A stretch of 64,000 nucleotides of DNA from UBA5336 sp039818165 (GTDB taxonomy: Bacteria > Pseudomonadota > Alphaproteobacteria > Caulobacterales > Hyphomonadaceae), in the NCBI GenBank assembly GCA_039818165.1, contig JBCBUL010000012.1, forward strand, positions 1 through 64,000, written 5' to 3'. This document shows positions 35,309 to 43,893 of this stretch, piece after piece; positions within the stretch are counted from its first letter, which is position 1, and each line of letters starts with the position of its first letter. Below the pieces are notes generated by a model. It did not search any database. It was not told the DNA's origin and saw nothing but the letters and a program-made list of their open reading frames with translations. Both the position numbers and the translations under genes were made by a program.

Positions 35309-35825
35309 GGCGCAGTTCCGCTCCGTTTAGACGACGCTCGCGGCGTTCCAGCTGAGGCGCTTCGAGATCCGTGATTGAGATGTTGCCCGAGGCGGGATCA
35401 ACATATGCGCTCGCGATCGTGGTCACGACTTGCGCAAACTCAGCCTCGCTCACCATCCGATCGAGGTTTGGATCGAAGCGGACCGGATTCGCCAGGGAAT
35501 CGTCCCGCGTCGGAAGTTGCTCGGCCCAGGCTTGCTGTTCCAGAGCGCTCAGAGCGCCATCGCCGTTTGCATCGGCCGCTTCAAAAGCTGTCGCCGTGCC
35601 CTGCGCGCGTTCTGCCTGGGTGACCGTGCCGTCCTCGTTCAAGTCGAATGACAAAAGGAGACCGCCCCCGGGAACATAGCGTGCAGGTCGCTCCCCAGGC
35701 AGCGTAACTTTTGCCGCGCCATTGCCGGGCAGGCGAACGATATCTCCTTCAGCTGACTGAGCGCTCACCGCAGATGCGGGCGCAAAAATCAGGATGCAAA
35801 GACTGATCAGGGCAGGGAGGCGCAT
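35286..35825 (-). CDS. Exported EF-hand protein
   Basis: A 179-aa protein with a signal peptide (MRLPALISLCILIFAPASAVSAQ). Three EF-hand-like loops can be read: DLNEDGTVTQAE, DANGDGALSALE and DPNLDRMVSEAE; the first two keep all calcium-ligand positions. It probably binds calcium in the periplasm; its role is unknown. The 3' end overlaps ptsH on the other strand by 23 bases. Confidence 0.82.
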   Translation of the reverse strand: MRLPALISLCILIFAPASAVSAQSAEGDIVRLPGNGAAKVTLPGERPARYVPGGGLLLSFDLNEDGTVTQAERAQGTATAFEAADANGDGALSALEQQAWAEQLPTRDDSLANPVRFDPNLDRMVSEAEFAQVVTTIASAYVDPASGNISITDLEAPQLERRERRLNGAELRPTPRANF

Positions 35826-35893
35826 TCGGATTCTCCGGCGTCGGTTGGCCTTAATCTACGCATATGTTGCGTGAATGCCACATGAGAATGCTG

Positions 35894-36220
35894 TTAGACT
35901 GAAAAACTGGTTCCGCACCCGCACGCGGCCGTCGCGTTTGGATTGTTGATCTTGAAGGCCGCGCCAATCAGCTCTGTCGTGAAGTCGATCTCCGAACCAT
36001 GAAGAAATTCAAGGCTCATTTCGTCAATCACGACCCCGACACCATTGCGTTCGACCAGTAAGTCGTCACTGTTCTGTGTGTCGGTCAGGTCAAACTTGTA
36101 GGAAAAGCCGGAACATCCGCCCCCATCCACGGAAACGCGGAGGAGTTTAGCGTCGGGCTGCTTGGCCAGAATCGCCTTAATGCGCTTTGCAGCAGATTCG
36201 GTGAGGGTCACATTTGCCAT
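35894..36220 (-). CDS. erpA: Iron-sulfur insertion protein ErpA-like A-type carrier
   Basis: A 108-aa A-type carrier starting MANVTLTESAAKRIKAIL. The cluster cysteines are in VDGGGCSGFSYKFDL and AACGCGTSF. The sequence fits ErpA/IscA of alphaproteobacteria. It is divergent from dgt, and the two start codons overlap on opposite strands within CATG (36218-36221). A different paralogue (sufA-like) is at 23.8 kb. Confidence 0.92.
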   Translation of the reverse strand: MANVTLTESAAKRIKAILAKQPDAKLLRVSVDGGGCSGFSYKFDLTDTQNSDDLLVERNGVGVVIDEMSLEFLHGSEIDFTTELIGAAFKINNPNATAACGCGTSFSV

Positions 36221-37433
36221 GTCGAAGAAGATAGGCGCTCAGGCCGCCCTGGAAAAGAGACAAGTCTGGCTTGCGCCTTACGCGACCGACTGGCGCGCCT
36301 CAAAAGGGCGGTATGTGGATGAGGGCGAGTCGGCCACCCGCACGCCATTTCAGCGCGACCGCGACCGCATTATCCACGCGTCTGCGTTTCGCCGCCTGAA
36401 GCAAAAGACCCAAGTCTTCGTTGCCCATGAAGGGGACCACTACCGAACACGGCTGACCCACTCATTGGAAGTCGCCCAGATCGCCCGCTCCATCGCGCGT
36501 ACACTGCGTTTGGATGAAGACCTCGCGGAAGCCCTGGCGCTGGCTCACGATCTGGGGCACCCGCCCTTCGGCCATGCCGGGGAAGACCAACTCGATGCGT
36601 GTATGGAAGGGTTTGAGGGGTTTGACCACAATGCGCAGACCCTACGCGTGGTCACGAAGATTGAGCGTTCCTATCCTCTCTTTGACGGGCTCAATTTGAG
36701 CTGGGAGACTCTCGAAGGTCTCGTAAAACACAATGGTCCTCTTCTGACTGCAGATGCAGGAATAGAAGTTCTTCCGGTGGCTTTCCGGGACTTTCCCCAT
36801 CTCGAAGACTTGCAGTTGACCACGTTTGCAGGCGCTGAGGCACAGGTCGCGGCCCTGTCTGACGATATCGCGTATAATAATCATGACATCGACGATGGCT
36901 TGGCGGCGGGGCTCTTTTCGCTTGAGGAGCTCATGGAGATTCCGCTCGTGGGCGATGTGTTCAAAGGCGTGATGGAGGATCATCCTGCGCTGAACAGGAC
37001 CCTCCTGATCAAGGAAGCCGTCCGGCGTCTGATCGGTCTTTGGATCGATGATCTCACCACGGAAACGCTGGCACGTGCTCAGCAGGATAAACCTGATAGC
37101 GCGGCGGATGTCCGGAATATGGACCGGCCCCTCGTGGCCTTCTCCGAGGCGCTTGATCAACGCCAAAGCGCCCTGCGCGCCTTCCTGTATGAGCGGATGT
37201 ACAAACACTACAAGGTCAATCGTATGCGCAGCCAGGCCAAGCGAATCCTGGCGGATCTTTTTGGCCTGTTTCTGGAACAACCCGACACGCTGCCGCCTCC
37301 CTGGCGCCAGGAAGCCGAACAAGTGGGCGGCAATCGCCGCGCGCGGATCGTTTGTGACTATGTGGCCAGCATGACGGATACCTACGCCATTGAAGAGCAC
37401 AGGGGGCTGTTCAACCTGGATTCGATGATCTGA
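36219..37433 (+). CDS. dgt: Deoxyguanosinetriphosphate triphosphohydrolase-like protein
   Basis: A 404-aa HD-domain phosphohydrolase of the dGTPase family, short bacterial class. YATDWRASKGRY, RTPFQRDRDRIIHASAFRRLKQKTQVF, RLTHSLEVAQIARS and AHDLGHPPFGHAGE carry the metal-binding His/Asp residues. It hydrolyses dNTPs to deoxynucleosides and triphosphate. ATG 36219 is the only plausible start before the conserved APYATDW, so its start codon overlaps that of erpA. In many relatives argS follows; here it does not. Confidence 0.93.
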   Translation: MSKKIGAQAALEKRQVWLAPYATDWRASKGRYVDEGESATRTPFQRDRDRIIHASAFRRLKQKTQVFVAHEGDHYRTRLTHSLEVAQIARSIARTLRLDEDLAEALALAHDLGHPPFGHAGEDQLDACMEGFEGFDHNAQTLRVVTKIERSYPLFDGLNLSWETLEGLVKHNGPLLTADAGIEVLPVAFRDFPHLEDLQLTTFAGAEAQVAALSDDIAYNNHDIDDGLAAGLFSLEELMEIPLVGDVFKGVMEDHPALNRTLLIKEAVRRLIGLWIDDLTTETLARAQQDKPDSAADVRNMDRPLVAFSEALDQRQSALRAFLYERMYKHYKVNRMRSQAKRILADLFGLFLEQPDTLPPPWRQEAEQVGGNRRARIVCDYVASMTDTYAIEEHRGLFNLDSMI

Positions 37434-37527
37434 CGGCTTCAGCCTCGCACTTTCGCGGTCGGGGCTGCCGCGTTTAGCGGGCGTTAACGCTCGGCGCCTA
37501 TCGGTTAACGAATTCTCTTTTTCTCAT

Positions 37528-38418
37528 ATGGGGTTGAGCATGAGCCGTTACGGGGATGGCCCGATCGATTTTGGTCCCGCCGATGATGATTATCGCAGCT
37601 ATGATATGCGCGGCGAAGAAACCGCCCGCGGGCCTCTGATCCTGGCGCTGGCGGCTGGCGTGCTGATCGTGTTTGGCGCCGTGGTCTGGAACACATACCG
37701 CCAGGGCGTGCGCTCTGAATCAGGGTCACTGCCGCTGATCACGGCGCAGGCGGACCCCTATAAGGTGGTGCCGGATGATGCCGGGGGACGCGTTATTCCC
37801 GATCAGGAGCTTCGCTTCTACGATGAGATCGATGGGTCCACACGCCAGACTGTCACACCTGTTGAGGGTCTGAGGCGTTCGGTTTCGGCAGGCCCCAGCG
37901 AAGCACTCGCCGGGGGAGGCGCAGACGATTCATTCCCCGCACCAGCGACCGGCGATCTTGAACCCCTGACCGCAGGATCTGGCGCAGATGTGGATTCGGC
38001 AATTGGTGCGCCGCGCCGAAGCATTCTGGACGATGATGCACCGCGTATCGCAGCGCTGGATGAAGCGACGATGGCGCTGGGCGCGGAACAAGCGGCGCGC
38101 CTTGACCGGGTGACGTCGTCAGCTCTTCGCGAGTTGGGGGCGCGTTCCCCGCAGTTCAACTTTACCACGTCCGGCGCTTACATGGTTCAGATCGCTGCTT
38201 TGCGGGAGTCTGCCCGCGCTGAAGCGACTTGGGATGCTATCTCCACACGCCATCCTGATATCTTTGCTGGCGCTGAGAAGCGTATCCAGAGGGCAGACCT
38301 TGGTTCGCGCGGTATATTCTACAGATTGCGTGCGGGGGCCTTCGAGACTCGCGCGGACGCTGGCGCCTTCTGTGAAGCCATAAAATCGTCTGGAAACGAC
38401 TGCATCATCGTCCAATGA
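37528..38418 (+). CDS. SPOR-domain membrane protein
   Basis: A 296-aa protein with one transmembrane helix (about 35-55), a long Gly/Ala/Asp-rich periplasmic linker and a C-terminal SPOR domain (about 220-296: AYMVQIAALRESARAEATWDAI, YRLRAGAFETRADAGAFCEAI). SPOR domains bind denuded peptidoglycan at the division site. A second start, MSRYGDG, is at 37540. Its last codons overlap nagZ (ATGA), so SPOR and nagZ are coupled. Confidence 0.88.
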   Translation: MGLSMSRYGDGPIDFGPADDDYRSYDMRGEETARGPLILALAAGVLIVFGAVVWNTYRQGVRSESGSLPLITAQADPYKVVPDDAGGRVIPDQELRFYDEIDGSTRQTVTPVEGLRRSVSAGPSEALAGGGADDSFPAPATGDLEPLTAGSGADVDSAIGAPRRSILDDDAPRIAALDEATMALGAEQAARLDRVTSSALRELGARSPQFNFTTSGAYMVQIAALRESARAEATWDAISTRHPDIFAGAEKRIQRADLGSRGIFYRLRAGAFETRADAGAFCEAIKSSGNDCIIVQ

Positions 38419-39464
38419 GTCAAACGCCCCGCGCCTGCATATTGAGTGTTTCTGGTCCGGACTTGCTGCCGAGTGAAGCAAGTTTTCTGGCCGACGCGCA
38501 GCCATGGGGCATCATCTTGATGGGGCGGTCTTGCGAGACCCGGTCACAAGTTCGCCGTTTGGTGGACAGTATTTGGCAGGCGCTTGGTCGGCCGTGTCTC
38601 GTTTTTATCGATCAGGAAGGAGGCCGCGTTGCGCGCTTGCGTGCTCCGGAGTGGCCGGCGTTTCCCGCTCCTCGGACTTTTGGCTCTCTCTATGAGGCGA
38701 ACACGGAAGCAGGTCTCGAAGCAGCTTATCTGAGCCACCGGCTCATGGCTGGCGAACTTGCGGATCTGTCTATTCACGCAGATTGTGCACCTGTACTGGA
38801 TTTGCCCGTTCCAGGCGCCCATGACGTCATTGGAGATCGGGCTTTTTCAGAAGGCATCGAGCCCACGATTGCGCTGGCCCGCGCGGCGATGGAGGGGTTG
38901 AGCGATGGGGGCGTTGCGCCGGTCATCAAGCACCTGCCAGGGCATGGCCGTGCGCGTGTTGACAGTCATCTGGAATTGCCACGCGTGGCGGCTGGCCAGA
39001 ACGAGTTGTTCGCAAAAGACATAGCGCCTTTCGAAGCGCTGAACGCTGCACCTATGGCGATGACAGCGCATATTACTTTCGAAAGTCTCGATCCTGATGC
39101 ATCGGCGACTCTGTCGGAAACGGTGATTTCACAGGTGATACGCGGGCGAATCGGGTTTGAAGGTCTTCTGATGACGGACGATCTCGGCATGAACGCCCTT
39201 GGCGGATCCCTCGGCAGTCGCGCAGAACGCGCCCTCGATGCAGGGTGCGATGTGGTGCTGCACTGTGCGGGATTCACAAAGTTTCCGGAAGATATTCTTT
39301 CTGAGATGGACGAGGTGGCGCGCCATTGCGGCCTTCTTTCCGAAGTTTCACTGGCCCGGGCTGAGCGGGCTGAGGCAAGCACCACACACGCGAAACCGTT
39401 CGACACGCAGGCAGCGTGGTCTAGGCTGCGTGAGCTGCTGCCCCAAGAAGGCGCCCTTTCATGA
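38415..39464 (+). CDS. nagZ: Beta-N-acetylhexosaminidase NagZ
   Basis: A 349-aa family 3 glycosidase of peptidoglycan recycling, cleaving GlcNAc from anhydro-muropeptides. FIDQEGGRVARLR, KHLPGHGRARVDSHLELP (catalytic His/Asp loop) and LLMTDDLGMNAL (the nucleophile Asp) are the family blocks. ATGA overlaps on both sides link it with SPOR upstream and scpA downstream. Confidence 0.95.
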   Translation: MSQTPRACILSVSGPDLLPSEASFLADAQPWGIILMGRSCETRSQVRRLVDSIWQALGRPCLVFIDQEGGRVARLRAPEWPAFPAPRTFGSLYEANTEAGLEAAYLSHRLMAGELADLSIHADCAPVLDLPVPGAHDVIGDRAFSEGIEPTIALARAAMEGLSDGGVAPVIKHLPGHGRARVDSHLELPRVAAGQNELFAKDIAPFEALNAAPMAMTAHITFESLDPDASATLSETVISQVIRGRIGFEGLLMTDDLGMNALGGSLGSRAERALDAGCDVVLHCAGFTKFPEDILSEMDEVARHCGLLSEVSLARAERAEASTTHAKPFDTQAAWSRLRELLPQEGALS

Positions 39465-40285
39465 GTGAACTCGCTCTCTCCATCACCGACCTCTCAAACG
39501 GGGCCGAGGAAGCTGACGCTGGCGATATTTTTGTCGTTGATACGTCAGTTTATGAGGGGCCCCTTCATTTGCTTTTGGAGTTGGCCCGCCGGCAGAAGGT
39601 CGACCTGCTCCAAGTCTCCATCCTGACCTTGGCCGAACAGTATCTCGAATTTATCGAAGCGGCGAAGACGCGGCGGATCGACCTGGCTGCGGACTATCTT
39701 TTGATGGCGGCCTGGCTTGCTTTCCTGAAATCACGGCTGCTTCTGCCAAAGCCGGAAAAAGTCGAGGATGAAGACGCAACGCCGGAGGACATGGCGCAAA
39801 GGCTGGCCTTTCGACTAAAACGGCTCGATGCGATGCGCCAGGCGGGCGAAGAACTGATGGCGGGTCCAATCCTGGGCGAGCGGGTCTTTCTGAAGGGAAA
39901 CCCCGAACGGCCGAAAATCGTCAAACACGTGGAATATGATACGACTCTCTGGCATTTGATGCAGGCGTTTGGCGCGATCCGCGGGCGCCGAACGAAGGCT
40001 GCGCCACATAAGATCGAGAAACAATTTGTGCTGCCGCTCGAAAGCGCGCGCCAGGGGTTGAGGTCACTTGGACCACAATTGAAGCAGTGGTCGAGCCTTG
40101 ACGATATCCGGGGACAAATCCATGGGATGGACCCAGATGTGCCGGAGCGTTCGGTTACCGCATCGGTTTTCTCCGCCGCACTCGAGCTCGCCCGCGACGG
40201 CGACGTGGAGTTGCGCCAGGATTTGCATTTTGCGCCGCTATATCTGCGCGCGCCCGGCCCAGAGTCTGTGGAGGCCACACAATGA
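39461..40285 (+). CDS. scpA: Segregation and condensation protein A
   Basis: A 274-aa kleisin that links the SMC heads. The N-terminal YEGPLHLLLELARRQKVDLLQVSI and LAEQYLEFIEAA bind the SMC neck, DYLLMAAWLAFLKSRLLLP follows, and a C-terminal winged-helix part lies near residue 220. Its ATG overlaps nagZ and its TGA overlaps scpB, both as ATGA. Confidence 0.95.
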   Translation: MSELALSITDLSNGAEEADAGDIFVVDTSVYEGPLHLLLELARRQKVDLLQVSILTLAEQYLEFIEAAKTRRIDLAADYLLMAAWLAFLKSRLLLPKPEKVEDEDATPEDMAQRLAFRLKRLDAMRQAGEELMAGPILGERVFLKGNPERPKIVKHVEYDTTLWHLMQAFGAIRGRRTKAAPHKIEKQFVLPLESARQGLRSLGPQLKQWSSLDDIRGQIHGMDPDVPERSVTASVFSAALELARDGDVELRQDLHFAPLYLRAPGPESVEATQ

Positions 40286-41070
40286 GCCAACCTGATCCAG
40301 AAACCCTCGAAAATGCCCCTGAGGCGATCCGCAATGCGGTGAAGCAGCTCTCTTTTGCCTACTCCCGGTCCGAGCAGGCTCTGTCGGAGACGTTGAGCGA
40401 GAGAATGGCGGATGCCATGCGGCGCGCTGAGGCTGTGCTGTTTGCCGCCGGTGAGCCACTGGACGCGGTCTCATTGTCAGAGATTTTACCCCAGGGAATC
40501 GAGGCGGCTGAAGTGCTGATGGCGCTGAAGTCGCAATATGAAGGTCGGGGCGTTCAACTCGTCGAAGTCGCGGGTAAATGGCGGTTCCAATCCGCGCAGG
40601 ATCTCGACTTCCTTTTTGTTGAAGAGCGCCAGGAGCAAAAAAAGCTCAGTCAGGCTGCTTTGGAGACGATGGCCATTATCGCTTATGGCCAACCGGTCAC
40701 AAGGGCGGAAGTCGAGGCCGTACGCGGCGTTGCTGTTTCCAAGGGGACCATCGACACTTTGATGGAAACGGGCTGGATCCGGATCAAGGGCCGGCGCAAG
40801 ACACCAGGACGGCCAGTGACTTACGGCACAACGGATGCGTTCCTCGAACATTTTGGGCTCGAAAGCCTTTCAGTCTTGCCGGGCAAAGCGGACCTGGAAG
40901 CCGAAGGGCTGCTGAGCGATGTCATTCCAGAAGATTTCCAAATGCCCGGAGAAGAGGGCCTTGAAGCCGAGGCCGATGAAATGGATACTGGCATCGAAGG
41001 CGAACCCGATGACGCCGGTGCGTTTGTGACGGATTTCATGGATGAGCCGCAAACTGCAGCCGCCGAGTAA
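40282..41070 (+). CDS. scpB: Segregation and condensation protein B
   Basis: A 262-aa protein with the ScpB winged-helix pair: AEAVLFAAGEPLDAVSLSEILP, YEGRGVQLVEVAGKWRFQSA, LSQAALETMAIIAYGQPVTRAE and GWIRIKGRRKTPGRPVTYGTT. It has N-terminal and C-terminal acidic extensions. It dimerises on ScpA in the SMC complex. Confidence 0.95.
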   Translation: MSQPDPETLENAPEAIRNAVKQLSFAYSRSEQALSETLSERMADAMRRAEAVLFAAGEPLDAVSLSEILPQGIEAAEVLMALKSQYEGRGVQLVEVAGKWRFQSAQDLDFLFVEERQEQKKLSQAALETMAIIAYGQPVTRAEVEAVRGVAVSKGTIDTLMETGWIRIKGRRKTPGRPVTYGTTDAFLEHFGLESLSVLPGKADLEAEGLLSDVIPEDFQMPGEEGLEAEADEMDTGIEGEPDDAGAFVTDFMDEPQTAAAE

Positions 41071-41139
41071 GGCGCACTGTGCGTTTACCGCGCGGGTTTT
41101 CCAGCCTATGGTATTCTGAGTTTCAGGAAGGAGACCCCA

Positions 41140-41358
41140 ATGGGTTCGATTGGTCCTTGGCAAGTCTTGCTCGTGCTCGCCGTCGCCGTTTTGTTGTTCG
41201 GCGGTCGCGGACGCATTTCCTCAATCATGGGCGATATGGCGAAGGGCATTCGAAGCTTTCGCACAGGCCTCAATGAGGGCGAAGACCAAAAGAGCGTCTC
41301 CAGCGATGATGACCTGGTCGACGTGACGCCGAAGAAGGACGAGGCGAAAACCTCCTAA
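41140..41358 (+). CDS. tatA: Sec-independent protein translocase TatA
   Basis: A 72-aa protein with one N-terminal membrane helix (IGPWQVLLVLAVAVLLFGG) and the amphipathic helix ISSIMGDMAKGIRSFRTGL, then an acidic tail. It forms the pore component of twin-arginine export. AAGGAG precedes the ATG at the expected distance. First of the tatABC run. Confidence 0.95.
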   Translation: MGSIGPWQVLLVLAVAVLLFGGRGRISSIMGDMAKGIRSFRTGLNEGEDQKSVSSDDDLVDVTPKKDEAKTS

Positions 41359-41394
41359 CGAGCACCGCGTTCAGGGCCGAGGAAGGCGCAGCCT

Positions 41395-41781
41395 ATGTTG
41401 CCACAAATTGGCATGGCGGAGTTTTTGCTGCTGGCGGCGGTCGCTCTGATCGTGCTCGGCCCCAAGGACTTGTCGCTGACCATGCGCAAGCTTGGCCAGT
41501 TCGTTGCCAAAGGGCGCGCCATGGCGCGAGAATTCCAGGGCGCGTTCGATGATATCGCTAAACAGGCCGAACTTGATGACCTGCGCAAGGAAATTGAGGA
41601 ACTCAAGCGCAGCAACGCGATGACCGAAGCTCAAGACAGCCTGAAAGCTGTGGAAGCGGATATCAATTCTGCCGTTATGCGCGGAGACGCGGCACCCAGC
41701 GCGCCTGCAGCGGACACCGAGACGCCAAAGCCTGCAAATCAAAGCCAATCGTCGCCGAAGTCTGCGGAGGGCGCAACTTGA
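41395..41781 (+). CDS. tatB: Sec-independent protein translocase TatB
   Basis: A 128-aa protein starting MLPQIGMAEFLLLAAVALIVLGPKDL, the TatB membrane helix with its GP hinge, followed by MRKLGQFVAKGRAMAREFQGAF and a long charged coiled segment. It forms the substrate receptor with TatC. The stop overlaps the tatC start (TTGA). Confidence 0.95.
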   Translation: MLPQIGMAEFLLLAAVALIVLGPKDLSLTMRKLGQFVAKGRAMAREFQGAFDDIAKQAELDDLRKEIEELKRSNAMTEAQDSLKAVEADINSAVMRGDAAPSAPAADTETPKPANQSQSSPKSAEGAT

Positions 41782-42623
41782 GCGACGGCTCTTCAGGAAC
41801 AGCTTTGCCTGACAATAATGGCGCAGGCGATGAGGTCGACGCGTCCAGCGCCCCGTTGCTGGAACATTTGGCCGAACTGCGCGTCAGGCTGATCTGGTGT
41901 TTCGCTGCGCTGGGCGTTGGCACAATCGCCTGTTTCGCTTTCGCCAAACACATCTACAATTTCCTGCTCGTCCCGCTGGTGAATGTCGCGCAAACCGAGC
42001 TTGGCGACACGGACTTCGAGCTGATTTACACCGCGCCTCTCGAAGTGTTCTTCGTCCAACTCAAACTTTCACTGTTTGCTGGCGTCTTTGTCGCGTTCCC
42101 GGTGATGGCGTACCAGATCTACGCCTTTGTGGCCCCAGGTCTCTACAAAAATGAACGCGGCGCTTTCCTGCCGTTTTTGGTGGCAGCGCCGACGCTGTTC
42201 GCCCTCGGCGGAGCGTTTGTCTACTATTTGATGCTGACGCTTCTATCGCGGTTCGCTTTGGGTTTTGAGCAAGAGGCTGCGGACGGTATCGCGGCTATCC
42301 AGCCCCAGATCCGGGTGGCTGAGTATCTGTCTCTCGTCATGGCGTTGATTTTGGCATTCGGCCTGAGCTTCCAACTCCCCGTACTGCTCACGCTCCTGGG
42401 ACGCGTTGGATTGGTCAGCGCCGATACGCTCCGCAAGGGTCGGAAGTATGCGATCGTTGGTATTCTGGCTTTTGCGGCAGTTTTCACCCCGCCGGATATT
42501 GTGTCCCAGATCATGCTGACAGGTCCGGTGTTCCTGCTTTATGAGGCGAGCATCCTGTGTGTGGCCATGATTGAGCGTGGGCGCGAGAAGGAAGAAGACA
42601 GTGACGAGTCAGAGGCCGCCTGA
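41778..42623 (+). CDS. tatC: Sec-independent protein translocase TatC
   Basis: A 281-aa protein with six membrane helices and the TatC blocks PLLEHLAELRVRLIW, FFVQLKLSLFAGVFVAFPVM, YQIYAFVAPGLYKNERG and FGLSFQLPVLL. It recognises twin-arginine signals. The start is TTG 41778, overlapping the tatB stop; no other start exists before the conserved HLAELRVRL. Confidence 0.95.
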   Translation: MSDGSSGTALPDNNGAGDEVDASSAPLLEHLAELRVRLIWCFAALGVGTIACFAFAKHIYNFLLVPLVNVAQTELGDTDFELIYTAPLEVFFVQLKLSLFAGVFVAFPVMAYQIYAFVAPGLYKNERGAFLPFLVAAPTLFALGGAFVYYLMLTLLSRFALGFEQEAADGIAAIQPQIRVAEYLSLVMALILAFGLSFQLPVLLTLLGRVGLVSADTLRKGRKYAIVGILAFAAVFTPPDIVSQIMLTGPVFLLYEASILCVAMIERGREKEEDSDESEAA

Positions 42624-42702
42624 CGCTCTGCCGTTTTGCGTTCAGCTACGGTCAACCTTCGATCCTTAATTTGCCTTCATCGTCTGATTCAAGGTGTCGG
42701 CT

Positions 42703-43419
42703 ATGTGGATTGCTCTCGTTGCACCTTTGCTGGTCACCAGTGACTCAGGCCCGCTGGGCGACGCGCTTTTAGCTGCGGACGCGCCCGACACGCTCCGGGC
42801 TGCCTTTACAGTGGAGATTACAGCGGGTGACGCGTTCCGGGTTTATCGGTTTGATCCGCGCGAGCCCGAACGGTCGCGCTGGATCTTGCTGAAAGAGCAG
42901 GGTGAGAATAGCGAGATCGACGATATCGGAGCGGCTTGGGGCGCCGAAGCCGCCCCCGATGGCCGTTTATTCCCAGATGATCTGGGCAGCTCATTCTCAG
43001 GTACCGTCCAGGCAGATGTATTCGATTCTGCCTGGCGTGTGCGCATCGAACACCGGCCGAAGTTTCATGAAGACCCTCTCGACGTCTGGGCGGCGCAACA
43101 TATGAAGTCGTCAGCTTGGCTCGATTCGCAATCAGGCCACTTCCTCCGCCTCGATCACACGCTTCCGCGCCCGGTTACCGGTCCGCGCGGTGTTCGTGTC
43201 ATGCGATACAATCAGTCCTATTTCCTGGAACCGGACCCCGAATTCGGTGTGAGTTTCATCACAGCCATTTCCATCGAGCTCGAAGCGCGGGCGGGCTTTC
43301 GCACGGTTCAAAGAGCCTATGAGGTTCGAATTCTGTCGGCCGAATTATTTTTCGCATCGATTGCAGATGAGACTGCATTCCTCGAAGCGCGCGGAAAATC
43401 TGTGCAAGGCGGCGGCTGA
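42703..43419 (+). CDS. Putative exported protein of unknown function
   Basis: A 238-aa protein with a short hydrophobic N-terminus (MWIALVAPLLVTSDS) that looks like a signal sequence. The rest is rich in Arg/Asp/Trp strands (FRVYRFDPREPERSRWILL, WRVRIEHRPKF, FLRLDHTLPRPVTG) that suggest a beta-sheet fold; a LolA-like fold is possible but not established. ATG 42703 follows AAGG 8 bases upstream; a GTG at 42694 is an alternative. It is downstream of tatC. Confidence 0.6.
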   Translation: MWIALVAPLLVTSDSGPLGDALLAADAPDTLRAAFTVEITAGDAFRVYRFDPREPERSRWILLKEQGENSEIDDIGAAWGAEAAPDGRLFPDDLGSSFSGTVQADVFDSAWRVRIEHRPKFHEDPLDVWAAQHMKSSAWLDSQSGHFLRLDHTLPRPVTGPRGVRVMRYNQSYFLEPDPEFGVSFITAISIELEARAGFRTVQRAYEVRILSAELFFASIADETAFLEARGKSVQGGG

Positions 43420-43468
43420 AACGCTCCGGTGCATTGGGCGGCGCAGCTTTCAAAGCTACAGTCGGGCC

Positions 43469-43885
43469 ATGGCGATTCACATGATCAAACTGTGCGTTGG
43501 GGCTGAAACCGTTGCCGACCTCGAAGCCTGGCAAAAACGGTTGCTTCAGACCTATCCGAAACCGGTGCATCACACGCGTATGTCGCCGAAACGGAAAGAG
43601 GAAATCCTTGCGGGCGGCTCGATGTATTGGGTGATCAAGAAGATGATCCGGGTGCGCCAACGCATTATCGACATTCGAACAGTAGAAGATCGGGCTGGCA
43701 AACCCCTCTGCGAACTCGTCTTTAACCCTGAACTGATCCCCGTCATGCCGCGGCGCAAACGTCCATTCCAAGGCTGGCGATACCTGACTGTAGGCGATGC
43801 TCCGCAGGATGTGGAGCCGGGACACAAGGCATCTGATGTGCCCCTTGGTCTGGACGAAGCGCTTAAAGACGCGATGGTCTGGTAG
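43469..43885 (+). CDS. DUF1489 protein
   Basis: A 138-aa protein with the DUF1489 blocks IKLCVGAETVADLEAWQ, HHTRMSPKRKEEILAGGSMYWVIK and FQGWRYLTVGDAPQDV. The family is an alphaproteobacterial lysyl/RNA-binding-like fold of unknown role. Start 43469 is chosen from the conserved MAIHMIKLC. It lies 8 bases from the end of the convergent panC. Confidence 0.85.
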   Translation: MAIHMIKLCVGAETVADLEAWQKRLLQTYPKPVHHTRMSPKRKEEILAGGSMYWVIKKMIRVRQRIIDIRTVEDRAGKPLCELVFNPELIPVMPRRKRPFQGWRYLTVGDAPQDVEPGHKASDVPLGLDEALKDAMVW

Positions 43886-43893
43886 GCGTTTGC

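Noticed and set aside
37481..37511. Paired TTAAC half-sites before the SPOR gene as a CtrA site
   Set aside because: Two TTAAC-type elements are present but about 17 bases apart, not the 7-base spacing of a full CtrA site. Single TTAA half-sites elsewhere (44.8, 57.6 kb) are too common to call.
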